Of a stretch of DNA of 64,000 nucleotides, positions 48,013 through 59,490 are shown one piece after another. Below the pieces are notes generated by a model. It was not told where the DNA came from, ran no database searches, and saw only the letters and a program-made list of their open reading frames with translations. Numbering within the stretch: position 1 is the stretch's first letter; each line of letters starts with the position of its first letter. The stretch is from Leptodactylus fallax (lineage: Eukaryota; Chordata; Amphibia; Anura; Leptodactylidae), in NCBI GenBank assembly GCA_947044405.1, contig CAMRHE010000011.1:6058501-6122500 (forward strand). Reading direction: 5' to 3'. The position numbers and the translations under genes are program-made.

Positions 48013-48260
48013 TATTTGTCATACACATTAGTAGACTCTTCCAATACACTGTAACCAAGGTCGCCTTTTTGTTTTAAAGTTTATCTTTGAAAATCTGACT
48101 ATTTGGTAGATGCAGTAGATTATCAATACTGTTCACCAAAGTGTCTTAGCCTATAAAACAACATATTTTGAGAATATGTAAATGAATATAATAAAATATA
48201 CTGTAGGCTGTTTAAAATATATTGAGCTGTAAAGATATTTGCAACTATAACTACAGTATA
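48013..48260. other. Short AT-rich interval, nothing recognised
   Basis: No coding continuation of the Helitron helicase and no terminal repeat was recognised here. Confidence 0.4.
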
Positions 48261-48575
48261 CACTGATCAGCCATTAGCACTAACTAAAGTTGTATAGATC
48301 CTCTTGTGCCACCAAAGCATTTCTGACCTGCCAAGGAATGTCCTGTAGTACTTGGCATCAAAGCATAAACAAGAGATCATTTATGTCCTGTAAGTTGTAA
48401 AGTAGGACCTCAGTGGATCAGACATACAGTATTTTTCCAGCACACTCCATGGTTGTTCAATTGGATACCTGAGCTATTTGGATGGCAAGTCAACATATAA
48501 ATTTGTCATGTTTCTTAATGCATTCCTGATCAAGTTATCCTCAGTATTCTACCATTAGAGAATATCACTGGCTCG

Positions 48576-49240
48576 TAATAATAATAATAATAATAATATA
48601 TTTATATAGTGTCAACTTTATTCCACAGCACTTTACATATGGTAGGGTAAAAGTGCAGACGAAATTAATCATTATCAAGTAATAAATCAATTCATGCAAT
48701 GGGAGTGAGGGCCCTGCTCACAAGAACTTACAATCTATGAGGTAGAGGGGGTGACACAAGAGGTAGCTAGGTTGGCATAGGAGGTAGAATTGCTTATACA
48801 GTGGTCCAGCCGTTTTTATGATAAAGGTTATTTTAATTACACAAATAAATAAATCTGTATGAGCCATCACCAGATGGTGCCTGGACTTACAAGGTTACAG
48901 CCAATAAGGCATCATGTACTGTGTGGTAATGGGGGAGCGTAAACAGTGGAGGGTTTGTTTTAGGGAGCTTAACTGCAGAAAGATTTATAGGAATTGTGAT
49001 AGGCCTGCCTGAAGAGATGTGTCTTTAGAATGCGCTTGAAACTGTAGAAATTTAGAGTTAATCTAATTGTCCAGGGTAGAGCATTCCAGAGAAGTGGTGC
49101 AACTCAGAAGAAGTCTTGGATACGGGAGTGGGAGGTCCTGATAATAGAGGATGTTAGTCTTAGATCATTGCCATGAAAAGAAATATTTAGTTTGAAGCAT
49201 TGTTTAGGTACTGTAGGTAGTATATGTCAAGACAATATCA
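48576..49240 (-). repeat. Dispersed retroelement-like repeat, minus strand
   Basis: It starts with (AAT)n, which would be the (ATT)n tail of a minus-strand element. On the minus strand the sequence before the tail is TGTAAAGTGCTGTGGAATAA, matching the 3' phrase at about 14205. Further in are CATAGATTGTAAGTTCTTGT (minus strand) and a block with TGGAATGCTCTACCCTGG. No coding assignment. Confidence 0.6.
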
Positions 49241-49460
49241 CCATGATTGACAGGACCCAAAATTTCTCAGCAAAATATTGCCTATAACATCACACTTCTT
49301 CCTCTGGCTTTGCCTGCTCAGAGTGTTTCCTACTGATATCTTTTCCCCCAGGTAAGAGTCCTACACCCAGCTGACTATGCACATAATATAAAATAACATG
49401 AACAATGATTTATTGTTTCATGGAACTAAAACACCTGCTAAGGCAGCACAGAGCAAGAGG

Positions 49461-49463
<3 letters not shown>

Positions 49464-49496
<33 letters not shown>
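49464..49496. repeat. (GA)n microsatellite
   Basis: About 16 tandem GA units. Confidence 0.95.
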
Positions 49497-49498
<2 letters not shown>

Positions 49499-49783
49499 AC
49501 AAAAGCATGTGCAGTATGTAACAGGAACTAGCCACTGATCATAAGGAATACCCCAAGATCTGATTATATCTAATTGCCTCTTGTCAAAAATCACTCAGAT
49601 TTTCAATATATCAACTTTAAGAACAGTGTGTGTACTTGCGGCCCAATACTTAATAGTTTACCTATTGACGATTGCTATTCTTATAAAATAATCAATTTTG
49701 CACATCAATGGTTTTAATGTTATGGTTGACTGATGTATAGAATTTGCAGGAAAGCACATACTTTTTGTAACCTCTGCTTTCTT

Positions 49784-50114
49784 TTAAGGGGTTTTCTGGG
49801 GCTTGCACACTGATGAACTATCCCTAGGATAGGCCATCAAAATGTAATTGGTGGGGTCCAACTCTCTGAGCCCTGGTTAAAGAGGCTGCACCATTTGAGT
49901 GAGCATTGCAGAGTCTTCACTGAATATCACACATCTCATTCACTTGGATGGGACTGAGCTGCTGTTGTGTCATATGACTGTCATATGAACGTATGTAATT
50001 TTCATAGGGAAGAGGATGAAGAGCTTGAGAAGAGACCACAGCACTTGTGAACCACATACCTATAGCCTCTCTAAATAGCTGATTGACCTATGCTAAAGAT
50101 AGGTCATCAATATG
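49784..50114. mobile_element. TTAA MITE-type repeat, left end preserved
   Basis: The left end TTAAGGGGTTTTCTGGGG and the phrases CCCTAGGATAGGCCATCAA and GATAGGTCATCAATATGTA are of the same type as the repeat at 21108. Its right end is cut by the Tc1/mariner-type element starting at 50117. Confidence 0.6.
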
Positions 50115-50116
50115 TA

Positions 50117-50491
50117 CAGGTGCATCTCAATAAATTAGATTATTTATGCAACATTCATTCATTTCAGTGATTCAGTAATTCAATTCATAATCAGCATCTT
50201 CCATGATTGTATGTCCTACTGAACCAGACTGGGGGACCATTTAAAGGCTTAGGAAACCTTGGCAGGTGACACACTGAATTTACAATACTGAACTTTTTAC
50301 AATATTCTAATTTTCTTAGATTTTGGTTTACATTAGCTGTAATCCATAATCAACATTTACAGAAATAAAACACTTGAAATAGAACATTCTGTGTGAAAAG
50401 AATCTAGAAAATATAGGAGGTCACTTTTTTAATTCAATTACTGAAATAAATAAATGTTTCAAATATATTCTAATTTATTGAGATGCACCTG
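50117..50491. mobile_element. Tc1/mariner-type MITE, 375 bp
   Basis: The ends CAGGTGCATCTCAATAAATT and its exact inverse are flanked by TA (50115-50116, 50492-50493). Inner parts also pair: ATTCAGTAATTCAATT near the left with AATTCAATTACTGAAAT near the right. No transposase is encoded. It sits inside, or at the edge of, the TTAA-type repeat before it. Confidence 0.88.
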
Positions 50492-50493
50492 TA

Positions 50494-51785
50494 TTTTACC
50501 ACTTTTATTAAATAAGAATAACACCAATAGTAACAATAATAACACAATTTTGCTGAAATAAACAATTTGCCTGAGAACACCATATTCTAATGTCTATAAC
50601 CTTTTTACTTTTCTGTTGGAGCTATGCGAGTACCCTTTTTTGTGGGGCAAGTTGTAGTTTTTATGGGTAACATTATCTGGTGTGTACAAGTTTTGAATGA
50701 CTTTTTATTGCTTCTTTTAGGGAAAGAGAGGTGACTAAAATGCTAATTTGTACACTGCAGTATTTATTTTTTTAGTATTAGTATGCATACAGCAATATCT
50801 ACTAGGTTATTATTTTTTCTTTTACATAATCTACTTTTGAAAAAGTTTTTTTTAAATTTTATTTTATTTATTAAGCTTTTATGTTTTTTGTATTTTTTTT
50901 AACTTTCTCACAAAAGTATTTGAACCTGGGATCATTTGATTCCCTATACCGTATACTGCAAAAGTTCTGCATAGCAGTTTATAGTACATTATTGTCTATG
51001 TCTATTAGGGCAATGCCTATTGCACATCTATTCATGTTAACTAGTAGGCTGTAGGCTCCTAGGTACTATGACAAGCCCTTGGAAATCTGCAATCTCAATG
51101 CAGGGGGCCCAAAGGCTGAAAGAAGGGGTGCTCCCCCGGCCAACCATTGAAATGGTGTGATCACATCAGAGGGGGAGTAATACACTGGGATTGAAAAATG
51201 TTCTGACTCCTGCAGCTAGTCTCAGGTCCCACCAGTATAATACAGAACCTGTAAGTGATATAGCAGGCACCACTCCTGTGTCTGCTACAGCAATGTGTTC
51301 TATAGTAACATAGTATTACAGATTGCCCACTGCTGGGAACCTAAATCTACAGGAGAACCTAGATATAGTAGTTTAATTACCCTTCATCAAAGGTATTGGT
51401 ACACACTGTAATCAGTAGTCTGTCATGTACAGTAATGAAGTAACATCCCATGTTCTTCAAAAAGAAAGATACTGTTTCTTTCAGCTTCCCTTTCTGGTTA
51501 GATAGATGGCAGTACCTTACTAAGAACCTGGCTTTAGAATGTTTTAATATGTTATCTAGAAATGGGTTTTCTACATCGAACAGCCCCTTTAAAATGAAAG
51601 TCCTTGATATAACTATAGCACTATTTAACTTGACTTTCTTCAGCGTGATAACTTTCTGTGCCATGATATCCTCTCTCAGAAGACAACAAAAGCCATGCAA
51701 AACCCATTGAAAGAGTTAAGTCAATTCTGTGCGACAGTATTGTTAGCGCATTGTGAGTCATGTTAATCTTTGCTACATTGGTACA
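50494..51785. other. Dispersed repeat, family not named
   Basis: The stretch 50620-51300 includes GTGGGGCAAGTTGTAGTTTTTA, TTTTTATTGCTTCTTTTAGGG and TTGGAAATCTGCAATCTCAATG. It looks like a dispersed repeat abundant in frogs. No protein was recognised. Confidence 0.45.
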
Positions 51786-51787
51786 TA

Positions 51788-52200
51788 CAGTACCAGTCAA
51801 AATCTTGGTTACATCTTTTCATTACATTGTTTTCCTTGCTTGTTAAAAAATGTTCCACATTGCTGATTCATATTGACAACATGAAAGCTAACAAGCCAAA
51901 ATAGATTTTACATTTGAAATTCTTCAGAGTAGCCCCCTTTTGCTTTCATGACAGCTTTAGACACTTTTGGTATTCTCTGAATCAGCTTCATGTGGTAGTC
52001 ACCTGGAATGGTTATCCAACATTCTTGAAGGAGTTCTCATAGTAGTTGCTTTTTCTAAACTGTGCAGCTTAATTAATTCCAAATCCTCTTAGTTGGGTTT
52101 AGTTTAGGTGATTGTGGAGTCTATGTCATCTAAGAAAACACTGCATCACTCTCTTTCTTGATCAAATAACCTTTACATAGCCTGTTATGCTCTGTTCATA
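51788..52200 (-). pseudogene. Tc1-like fragment with transposase C-terminus (family G)
   Basis: TA (51786-51787) plus CAGTACCAGTCAAAATCTTGG begins a terminal repeat of the type CAGTACCAGTCAAAAGTTTGG. On the minus strand about 52000-51895 reads LPHEADSENTKSVKAVMKA and KGGYSEE, the C-terminus of that Tc1 family. Upstream coding is decayed and the other end is missing. Confidence 0.72.
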
Positions 52201-52293
52201 ACACTCTAATGGAGTAAATGTCAGAAGTATACATTCCCTACGTATACTACCAATGTATAGTATAAGTCTTATGTAACATACATATGTGACATA

Positions 52294-53903
52294 CAGTGCC
52301 TTGTGAAAGTATTCGGCCCCCTTGAACTTTTCAACCTTTTGTCACATTTCAGGCTTCAAACATAAAGATATAAAATTTAAATTTTTTGGTGAAGAATCAA
52401 CAAGTGGGACACAATTGTGAAGTGGAACAAATTTATTGGTTATTTTAAACTTTTGTAAAAAATAAAAAACTGAAAAGTGGGGCGTGCAATATTATTCGGC
52501 CCCCTTAAGTTAATACTTTGTAGCACCACCTTTTGCTGTGATTACAGCTACAAGTCACTTGGGGTATGTCTCTATCAGTTTAGCACATTGAGAGACTGAA
52601 TTCTTGCCCATTCTTCCTTGGAAAACAGCTCGAGCTCAGTGAGGTTGGATGGAGAGCGTTTGTGAACAGCAGTTTTCAGCTCTTTCCACAGATTCTCGAT
52701 TGGATTCAGGTCTGGACTTTGACTCGGCCATTCTAACACCTGGATTCGTTTATTTGTGAACCATTCCATTGTAGATTTTGCTTTATGTTTGGGATCATTG
52801 TCTTGTTGGAAGATAAATCTGCATCCCAGTCTCAGGTCTTTTGCAGACTCCAACAGGTTTTCTTCCAGAATGGTCCTGTATTTGGCTCCATCCATCTTCC
52901 CATCAATTTTAACCATCTTCCCTGTCCCTGCTGAAGAAAAGCAGGCCCAAACCATGATGCTGCCACCACCATGCTTGACAGTGGAGATGGTATGTTCAGG
53001 GTGATGAGCTGTGTTGCTTTTACTCCAAACATATATTTTGCATTGTGGCCAAAAAGTTCGATTTTGGTTTCATCTGACCAGAGCACCTTCTTCCACATGT
53101 TTGGTGTGTCTCCCAGGTGGCTTGTGGCAAACTTTAAACAAGACTTTTTATGGCTTTCTTCTTGCCACTCTTCCATAAAGGCCAGATTTGTGCAGTGTAC
53201 GACTGATTGTTGTCCTATGGACAGACTCTCCCACCTCAGCTGTAGATCTCTGCAGTTCATCCAGAGTGATCATGGGCCTCTTGGCTGCATCTCTGATCAG
53301 TCTTCTCCTTGTTTGAGATGAAAGTTTAGAGGGACGGCCGGGTCTTGGTAGATTTGCAGTGGTCTGATACTCCTTCCATTTCAATATGATCGCTTGCACA
53401 GTGGTCCTTGGGATGTTTAAAGTTTGGGAAATCTTTTTGTATCCAAATCTAGCTTTAAACTTCTCCACGACAGTATCACGGACCTGCCTGGTGTGTTCCT
53501 TGGTCTTCATGATGCTCTCTGCGCTTTAAACAGAACCCTGAGACTATCACAGAGCAGGTGCATTTATACGGAGACTTGATTACACACAGGTGGATTATAT
53601 TTATCATCATCAGTCATTTAGGACAACATTGGATCATTCAGAGATCCTCACTGAACTTCTGGAGTGTGTTTGCTGCAGTGAAAGTAAAGGGGCTGAATAA
53701 TATTGCACGCCCCACTTTTCAGTTTTTTATTTTTTACAAAAGTTTAAAATAACCAATAAATTTCGTTCCACTTCACAATTGTGTCCCACTTGTTGTTGAT
53801 TCTTCACCAAAAAAATTAAAATTTTATATCTTTATGTTTGAAGCCTGAAATGTGGTAAAAGGTTGAAAAGTTCAAGGGGGCCGAATACTTTCGCAAGGCA
53901 CTG
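52294..53903 (-). mobile_element. Tc1-like element, family B copy 2 (near full length)
   Basis: TA (52292-52293), CAGTGCCTTGTGAAAGTATT at the left, the inverse at 53903, then TA. The element is 1610 bp with inverted repeats of about 200 bp, both complete. It is over 90 % similar by eye to copy 1 (6314-7787) and keeps the segments copy 1 lost at its right terminal repeat and near codon 100 of the transposase. Confidence 0.95.
52520..53510 (-). pseudogene. Tc1 transposase pseudogene, family B copy 2
   Basis: The start at 53510 gives MKTKEHTRQVRDTVVEKFKA. The bipartite DNA-binding region follows: the first helix-turn-helix, the GRPSKL hook, and the second helix-turn-helix with VHRTTISRTLHKSG. 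A frameshift occurs near codon 120, between 53150 and 53200. The second block includes WSDETKIELFG (first Asp). A second shift near 52900 restores the original frame for FIFQQDNDPKHKAK (second Asp) and SPDLNPIENLW (Glu), and a third shift near 52580 spoils the C-terminus. All catalytic residues are present, but in different frames. The full family length is about 340 residues. Confidence 0.92.
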
Positions 53904-53905
53904 TA

Positions 53906-55539
53906 TGTAATACTTTAATTATATAGGGATATGCTGTAATTGCAATTAGTCACAATTTTTTCAAAAAGTATACAGCTTAGTATATTTTTTAATGTTGTCC
54001 CACTGTATAGGAAAGTGCTGTTCATCCACTCCCAATATACTGTGCTTTATAGGGTTATATGAAATTAGTACTATTGTGTCTGGTCTGTGTGTAATATTAC
54101 AGCTTAGCCCTATTCTAGTCCTGTGCTTTGTAACCTCTACTTAAAGCTTAGATGAAGGGACACTTCTTTCTCCTATTCTTTGTAATATAATGTTGTGAAT
54201 GCATTATGTAGGCACATGATCTGCTCTTACAGTTAATTCTGTCTACAAATATAAACACCTCATGAAAATAAAGGTGTGCCTTTTACAGATCTAAGGCCAC
54301 TTCATTCTAGCAGTTGGTAAAGATCACAGGGATAAGACTCCCACTGATGATGTCTCAGTGACTTATTAGAAGATGTTTTAAGGTGAACTTTGCCTTTAAG
54401 CTTGGTAAATATGTTCGTTAACCTTTGTTCTTACAAGTTCACATGGATGTCAGGATTTAATATGTGCTGATTCTTTAATCTTTTGAGTTTTCTCTATGTG
54501 TTTGACATTTTGAGGAGAAAACATCTCTATTGTTAGTGAGCATTGTTGGGTGCATTATGATGTTATTTGAAAATTCCTGTGTTGAAACAGTGATATTTTT
54601 CAGGATTTCCCACAGCAGGTAAATTCAAAGATACTCTGTCTATCTATCTATCTATATATCTATCTATCTATAAAGAGTTAGAATCCCTTTGAATGGAAAT
54701 GCCTGGGGATTTGTGAAGAGAGCCTGAGGGAATTTTAAGAGAAAATAAACAGTTCTCCAATTTAAGGAAAAGTCACACTATTTTTATGGTGCTGCCCTTT
54801 ATGTGTTCTGCAAAATATTTCTCCAGGTGTACAAACAACACCATCCTTTGCTTGAATGTTTTTGTCATCATTGTATAGTATTATTTTTTTACATGATAGC
54901 AGAAGGCAATGTGTCAAATTAACTGGGATATAATATAGGACAATGGAATGATGTGTAGAAAAACAGAACATACAGTAACTTTATTTGCTGTACTTGAAAC
55001 CAAAGATCTACAAGCAACTTTATGTCAAAATACAACACAAAATAGACAAACATTAATTTAGTATATGAACTAAATATTTCATGTGTATACTGCACTATCC
55101 AGGGCACCAATTTTTAACTGAATTGTAATTGAAAGTTGTGGTCAATGTTTCCTCATTTAGATGTTCAAACTTAAGGTTGTGCAGTATGTTCAGTTCTGGG
55201 TACCCTTAAATTTAACTTACTAATGATATGGTAAATTGGATTAATAGTGCTCTCAATTAATGCAGATATTGCCTAACTAGTGTAGTCTATGCAAGATGCT
55301 ACAGACTTGTATTAAGACTGATGGTTTACATGATAATCTTAATTTAATGCTTGCTGGAATCAAATATTTCACAATTATTGAGAGGTACAGGTCCCTTAAT
55401 AATTATGGTGCATGTAGGGAATGCCTATGCTCAAGAAAAAAAAAAATATGTTAGTTAGGTGGTGTGAGTGGCATAAAATGGAGGAAAATTCAACTTTTTT
55501 AGTCACCAAGACTTTTTTACATGTGAAAACTGATTTTTT
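53906..55539. other. AT-rich DNA with a (CTAT)n tract
   Basis: A (CTAT)n microsatellite lies at about 54638-54671. Near 55180-55210 the phrase TTCAGTTCTGGGTACCC resembles the CR1 VQFW-P block, but is too short to assign. Nothing else was recognised. Confidence 0.45.
54638..54671. repeat. (CTAT)n microsatellite
   Basis: About eight CTAT units with one variant (CTATATAT). Confidence 0.93.
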
Positions 55540-55680
55540 CCTATTCAATTGGCAAATCAGGTTTAATGTGATAAATGTAAAGTTATGCCTGTGGGTACAC
55601 ATGATCTGCAAGCATCATGTCCTAGGAGAATTACAACAGGGATTGTCACTTTTAGAGATGGGCCTAGATGTATAAATATG
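55540..55680 (+). pseudogene. CR1-like LINE fragment, upstream piece
   Basis: The plus strand reads WQIRFNVI-NVKLCLWVHMIC and then HVLGELQQGLSLLEMGLDV. With one frame change this corresponds to the RT-thumb block W-FN-DKCKVMHLG...Y-LG...L-E-DLGV of CR1-type elements. The continuation (VRP-IEYAVQFWAP) lies 3 kb downstream, beyond the hAT element at 55917-58495. Confidence 0.65.
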
Positions 55681-55753
55681 TTCATACTCAAGTGACCTCC
55701 AACACCATGGTAACAAAAGCCGTAAAAGACTGTAATTCACACTGGGTGTTGGG

Positions 55754-55791
55754 TATGGCTATTTGTGACTGGGTGGTCACAAATAGCCATA
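55754..55791. repeat. Perfect 16-bp-stem hairpin
   Basis: TATGGCTATTTGTGAC pairs exactly with GTCACAAATAGCCATA around the 6-nt loop TGGGTG. It lies within the CR1-like remnant, not in a recognised element. A terminator is not expected in this type of genome. Confidence 0.9.
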
Positions 55792-56097
55792 AATAGGATG
55801 CTTAACATATCTGTTTGTGATAACCTGTCATGAAACCCTGCTGTGTTATGAAAAGCAACTTAACTTCTGACACATATCTGAGCATGTCTAGCTAGGAGGA
55901 CAAAATACATTACAGACAGGGCCAGCGTTAGGGGGGGGGGGGCAAACTGGGCAATTGCCCAGGGCCCCGTCCCCAAAGGGGCCCCCGGGATCCGGAACCT
56001 GATGACTCCGCATCCCGGAGTCAGGCCCGGCCAAAGCAATAACAGAAAGGGATTGCAGGGCCCCTTTCCGAGGTGAATAAAAATAACAACCATTTTT

Positions 56098-56340
56098 ACT
56101 CACCTGTTCTTGGCGTCCGACGTCATCTTCTGGCGTTCCAGACATCACTGCTAAGGCGCTGAGGTCTGGCCTCAGCGGTCACGTGGGGCGTGCCTCACGT
56201 AATCGCTGAGGCCCAATCACAGGCCTCAGAGGTGACGTCCACAACGCGTGACGTCAGCCGCAGAGAAGAAGAAGTGGTCGCTGGCGGTCATAGCGGAGCA
56301 GCGCGAGGAGGCCCAGCAGAGGTAAGAACAAGGTAAGTAT
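56098..56340. promoter_or_regulatory. GC-rich module with outward splice-donor-like ends (third copy)
   Basis: The left edge ACTCACCT (56098-56105) reads AGGTGAGT on the minus strand. The right edge has AGAGGTAAGA (from 56318) and AGGTAAGT (56331-56338) on the plus strand. Inside is a perfect CRE palindrome TGACGTCA at 56249-56256, plus a further GTGACGTCC at about 56232 and several CpGs. The promoter reading is inferred from this layout. Confidence 0.38.
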
Positions 56341-56381
56341 AACTGTTTGTTATTTTACCTTACTTACCCCGGGCCTTCGAT

Positions 56382-56428
56382 TATTATACTCTGGAGTCTG
56401 AAGAGACCCCAGAATATAATATAATAAT
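56382..56428. repeat. Hairpin module, decayed copy
   Basis: ATTATACTCTGGAGTCTGAA followed by GAGACCCCAGAATATAAT pairs over most of its length, with two mispairs. It sits next to the GC-rich module, as in the other two elements. Confidence 0.75.
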
Positions 56429-56429
56429 A

Positions 56430-57900
56430 GCACTGTAGGGCCCCTGTGGAGCATTATACTGGGGGCCCCCTCTGGATAGCATATTATACTGGGGGGCCCC
56501 CTCTGGATAGCATATTATACTGTGTGGGGCCACTGTGGAGCATTATACTGGGGAAGGGGCCCCTCTGGAGATAATGTTATATTCTGTGGGGCCACTTTGG
56601 AGCATTATGCTCTCCAGAGGGGCCCCCCAGTATAATGCTCCAAAGTGGCCCCACAGAATATAACATGCTCTCCAGAGCCCCCCACTTTATAATACTCCAT
56701 AGAGGCTCCGCAGAATATAACATGTTCTCCAGAGGGCCCCCTCCCCAGTATAATGCTCCACAGTGGCCCCACACAGTATAATATGCTCTCCAGAGCCCCC
56801 CCAGTATAATGCTCCACTGTGGCCCCACACAGTATAATATGCTCTTCAGAGGGGCCCCCCAGTATATTATACTGTGTGGGGCCACCGTGGAGCATTATAC
56901 TGGGGGGGGGGGGTCTCTGGAGAGCATGTTATACTGTTTTGGGCCACTGTGGAGCATTATACTGGGGGGGGGGCTCTGGAGAGCATATTATACTGTTTTG
57001 GGCCACTGTGAGTATTATACTGGGGAAACCTCTCTGGGCAGTATATTATACTGTGTGGAGGCCATTCTGGAGCATGTTATACTGAGTGGGGTCACTGTGT
57101 AGCATTATTCTGGGGGGGCATCAGCAGAGCATATTATATTGCGTGGCGCCACTGTGGGGCATTATTTGGGGGGGACTAATGAGCATTATACTAGGGGGCC
57201 CTCTGGGGAGCATATTATACTGCGTGGGGCCTACTGTGGAACATTATACTGGGGGGACGCTCTGGGGAGCATAATATATTGCGTGGGGCCACTGTGGAGC
57301 AAAATACTGGAGGGGGCACTGTGGAGCATTATACTAGCGGGGGCCCTCTGGGGAGCATATTATACTATGGGCTAATGTGGAGCTTTATACTGGGGGAATG
57401 GACAGTGTGGGGAGCCTGTTATACTGTGTGGGGCCACTGTGGAGTGTATTAAATTGTGTGGGGCTTTTCGGGAGCATATTATACTCTGTGGGGCCATTGT
57501 AGAGCATTATACTGGGGGGGACTGTGGGGAACATATTATACTGTGGGGGACCACTGTGGAGCATTATACTGGGGGAACCCCTCTGGGGAGTATATTATAC
57601 TGTGTGGAGGTCATTATGGAGCATGTTATACTGTGTTAGACCACTGTGGAGCATTATACTGGGGGGGCATTGTGGGGTGCATATTATACTGTATGGAGCA
57701 TATTATATTGTGTGGGGCTGCTGGGGAGCATATTGTACTGTCTGGGGCCACTAAGGGGTAGTATACTGTGTGGGCCACTGTGGAGTATTATACTGTGTGG
57801 AGCCTTACAAACCATGTGGGACCACAATGGGGGGCTCAGGGGAGCATTTTATACTGTGTGGGGTCACTGGGGGAACAAGTTCCTTTGGTGGGCCTAAGGC
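56430..57900. repeat. Minisatellite of GTGGGGCCACTGTGGAGCAT units
   Basis: The alternating units are GTGGGGCCACTGTGGAGCAT + TATACTGGGG and CTCTGGGGAGCATATTATACT, together about 60 bp. The block about 56605-56870 lies in the opposite orientation (GGGCCCCCCAGTATAATGCT). The open frames on either strand with a YCVG/HYTGG pattern follow from the repeat. Confidence 0.92.
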
Positions 57901-57919
57901 CCTTCAGTCCGACACTGTA

Positions 57920-58290
57920 TAACAGAGAACTATTATATATAAGGGTGGGTTACTATATATAATTGGGAAACTTAAGTATGAGGGGGCTATTATTTATAAG
58001 AGGGGAACTATTTATAAGGGGGGTATAATTGTTAAGTGGGCTTATTTATAAAGGGGGCTATTAGTGATAATGGGGACTATTATTTATAAGGGTAACTATT
58101 ATTTATGAGGGGGCTATTATTTATAAGGGAGCAGAATTATTTTTACGGGGTGACTGTTACTGATAAGGGGGAATATTACTGATACCGAGCACTATTTATC
58201 ATTTATAAGGGAGCTATTATTAATAAAGGTGTAAGATTATTTATAAGCAGGGACTATTATTTATAAGGAGGCGCTATAATAACTGATGAT
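57920..58290. repeat. Tandem CTATTATTTATAAGGGGG array
   Basis: About 18 irregular units of 18-22 bp. The inverse of this unit makes up the array at 16100-16935. Confidence 0.88.
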
Positions 58291-58559
58291 TGGGTGCAAA
58301 AATCAATTAGGTGGTACAAAGGTGCTCATTTGAATTGTGTGTGGTAAAATAGGGCTTGTTATTACTATTTTGTTGGCAGAAAGGAGGCGTTATTATAGGG
58401 GTTGTCACTGGAAGACAATGTTGTTTGCATATCAGCATTTGTGGCCCCGCTTTAAATTTTTGCCCAGGGCCCCACTTTGTCTAAAACCAGCCCTGATTAC
58501 AGAATAATGTAATAATAATAATGTATTAAAAAAGCTGGTTCAGACTCATAGGACAGGGA

Positions 58560-58760
58560 TCTAATACTACCACTTTACAATTAAGTGAGACCTCAAATAG
58601 AATATGCTGTTCAGTTCTGGGCACCATTTCATAAAAAATCCATGTAAAATACCCTCAAAGGACAGGGTACACTTGGAGAAAAAAGTGACAAAACGTCTTT
58701 ACTGCAAGAGCTGTGACTCTGGAGAATAGGCTACTTCATACATGCTACTTTAATGTCCAT
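58560..58760 (+). pseudogene. CR1-like LINE fragment, downstream piece
   Basis: The frame near 58580-58640 reads VRPQIEYAVQFWAPFHKKSM, matching the CR1 block LVRPHLEYAVQFW-P. Decayed sequence follows. With the piece at 55540-55680 it frames the hAT element, so both are read as one CR1-type copy. Confidence 0.72.
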
Positions 58761-59423
58761 TGTGCTGATTCTTTGGACACCTGTTGGGTAGCCTAAACAG
58801 TCTTAATATGCACCAGATTTAGCATGAGCCACTGTGATAAATATGGCACATATTCACTTTGCAAGTATTAGAAAATATGGGCCAATGTTTTTGGAGTTAA
58901 AGGGAGTCTGTCATCCAGAAACTCATTATCAAATCAGCCACAGTCCATTGTAGGAGACATTATGGTATGTACCATCATAACTTTATATAGTCTAATAGAT
59001 GCACCATTTACTTAAAGCAACAGTTTTTTTTATAAATATGCACCTGAGGCTCAATGCAATGGACATGTTATAAATGAATGACATGACAGTGACTCAATGT
59101 TCTGGCTATACAGAGAAAGACCCTCACACAGTCGTAGTGTGTCACAGTCAAGAAATACTATCCTGTTGATATAGGATAGTTTTAAGTAAAGTATGTTTGC
59201 TGTATGTAATTTGTTAAAAAAAACCTCTACATTAAATAATACTATGCAGACCTTTCTCGCTATAAGATTTGAAATCCTAAATTCTTTACAAATATTACAC
59301 AAAATATTATAATATTATATTATAGATAGCAAAGCTGCTGGTTGTAGGGCAGTAGAAGCAGGGGAAGATTTGTACCAAGATACAACAGACTCAAGTGTTA
59401 TATCACCATGCAAAGCTATTCAC
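58761..59423. other. Non-coding DNA with a single T2-type end
   Basis: TTAAAGGGAGTCTGTCATCC at about 58896 matches one end of a TTAA MITE, but I did not find the other end. Nothing else was recognised. Confidence 0.4.
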
Positions 59424-59490
59424 TAGAGATGAGCAAATTTGCTAAAAACTGATTTGTCATTTTTCTGAAGGCCAAATTAATTTCTATAAC
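59424..59490. mobile_element. Solo hAT end (same family as 34779-41523)
   Basis: The segment begins TAGAGATGAGCAAATTTGCT, matching the terminus of the 6.7-kb hAT element. No opposite end was recognised before the Tc1 element at 59521. Confidence 0.5.

Larger units (their letters stand above)
48261..49735. mobile_element. TIR transposon with CACTGATCAGCCAT ends, with nested repeat
   Basis: TA plus CACTGATCAGCCATTAGCAC on the left and, inverted, CATCAGTCAACCATAACATT plus TA on the right. These match a TIR element widespread in fish and frog genomes (remembered consensus CACTGATCAGCCATAACATTA). The left internal part, with GTGCCACCAAAGCATTTCTG, fits the same element. The interior from about 48576 to 49240 is another repeat and a (GA)n tract lies at 49464-49496. 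No transposase was recognised. Confidence 0.65.
55917..58495. mobile_element. 2.6-kb non-autonomous hAT element (third relative)
   Basis: The ends CAGGGCCAGCGTTAG and CTAAAACCAGCCCTG are imperfect inverted repeats. A perfect 8-bp duplication ATTACAGA lies at 55909-55916 and 58496-58503. The interior has a C-rich start, the GC-rich module (56098-56340), one copy of the hairpin (about 56382-56428), a 1.5-kb minisatellite with an inverted internal block, and a second array of CTATTATTTATAAGGGGG units. The ends differ from MITE 1 and MITE 2, yet the GC-rich module and hairpin are shared with them. No transposase is encoded. Confidence 0.93.

Noticed and set aside
56577..57962. Several open frames rich in YCVG and HYTGG
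   Set aside because: They are translations of the GGGGCCACTGTGGAGCAT minisatellite in different frames and orientations.
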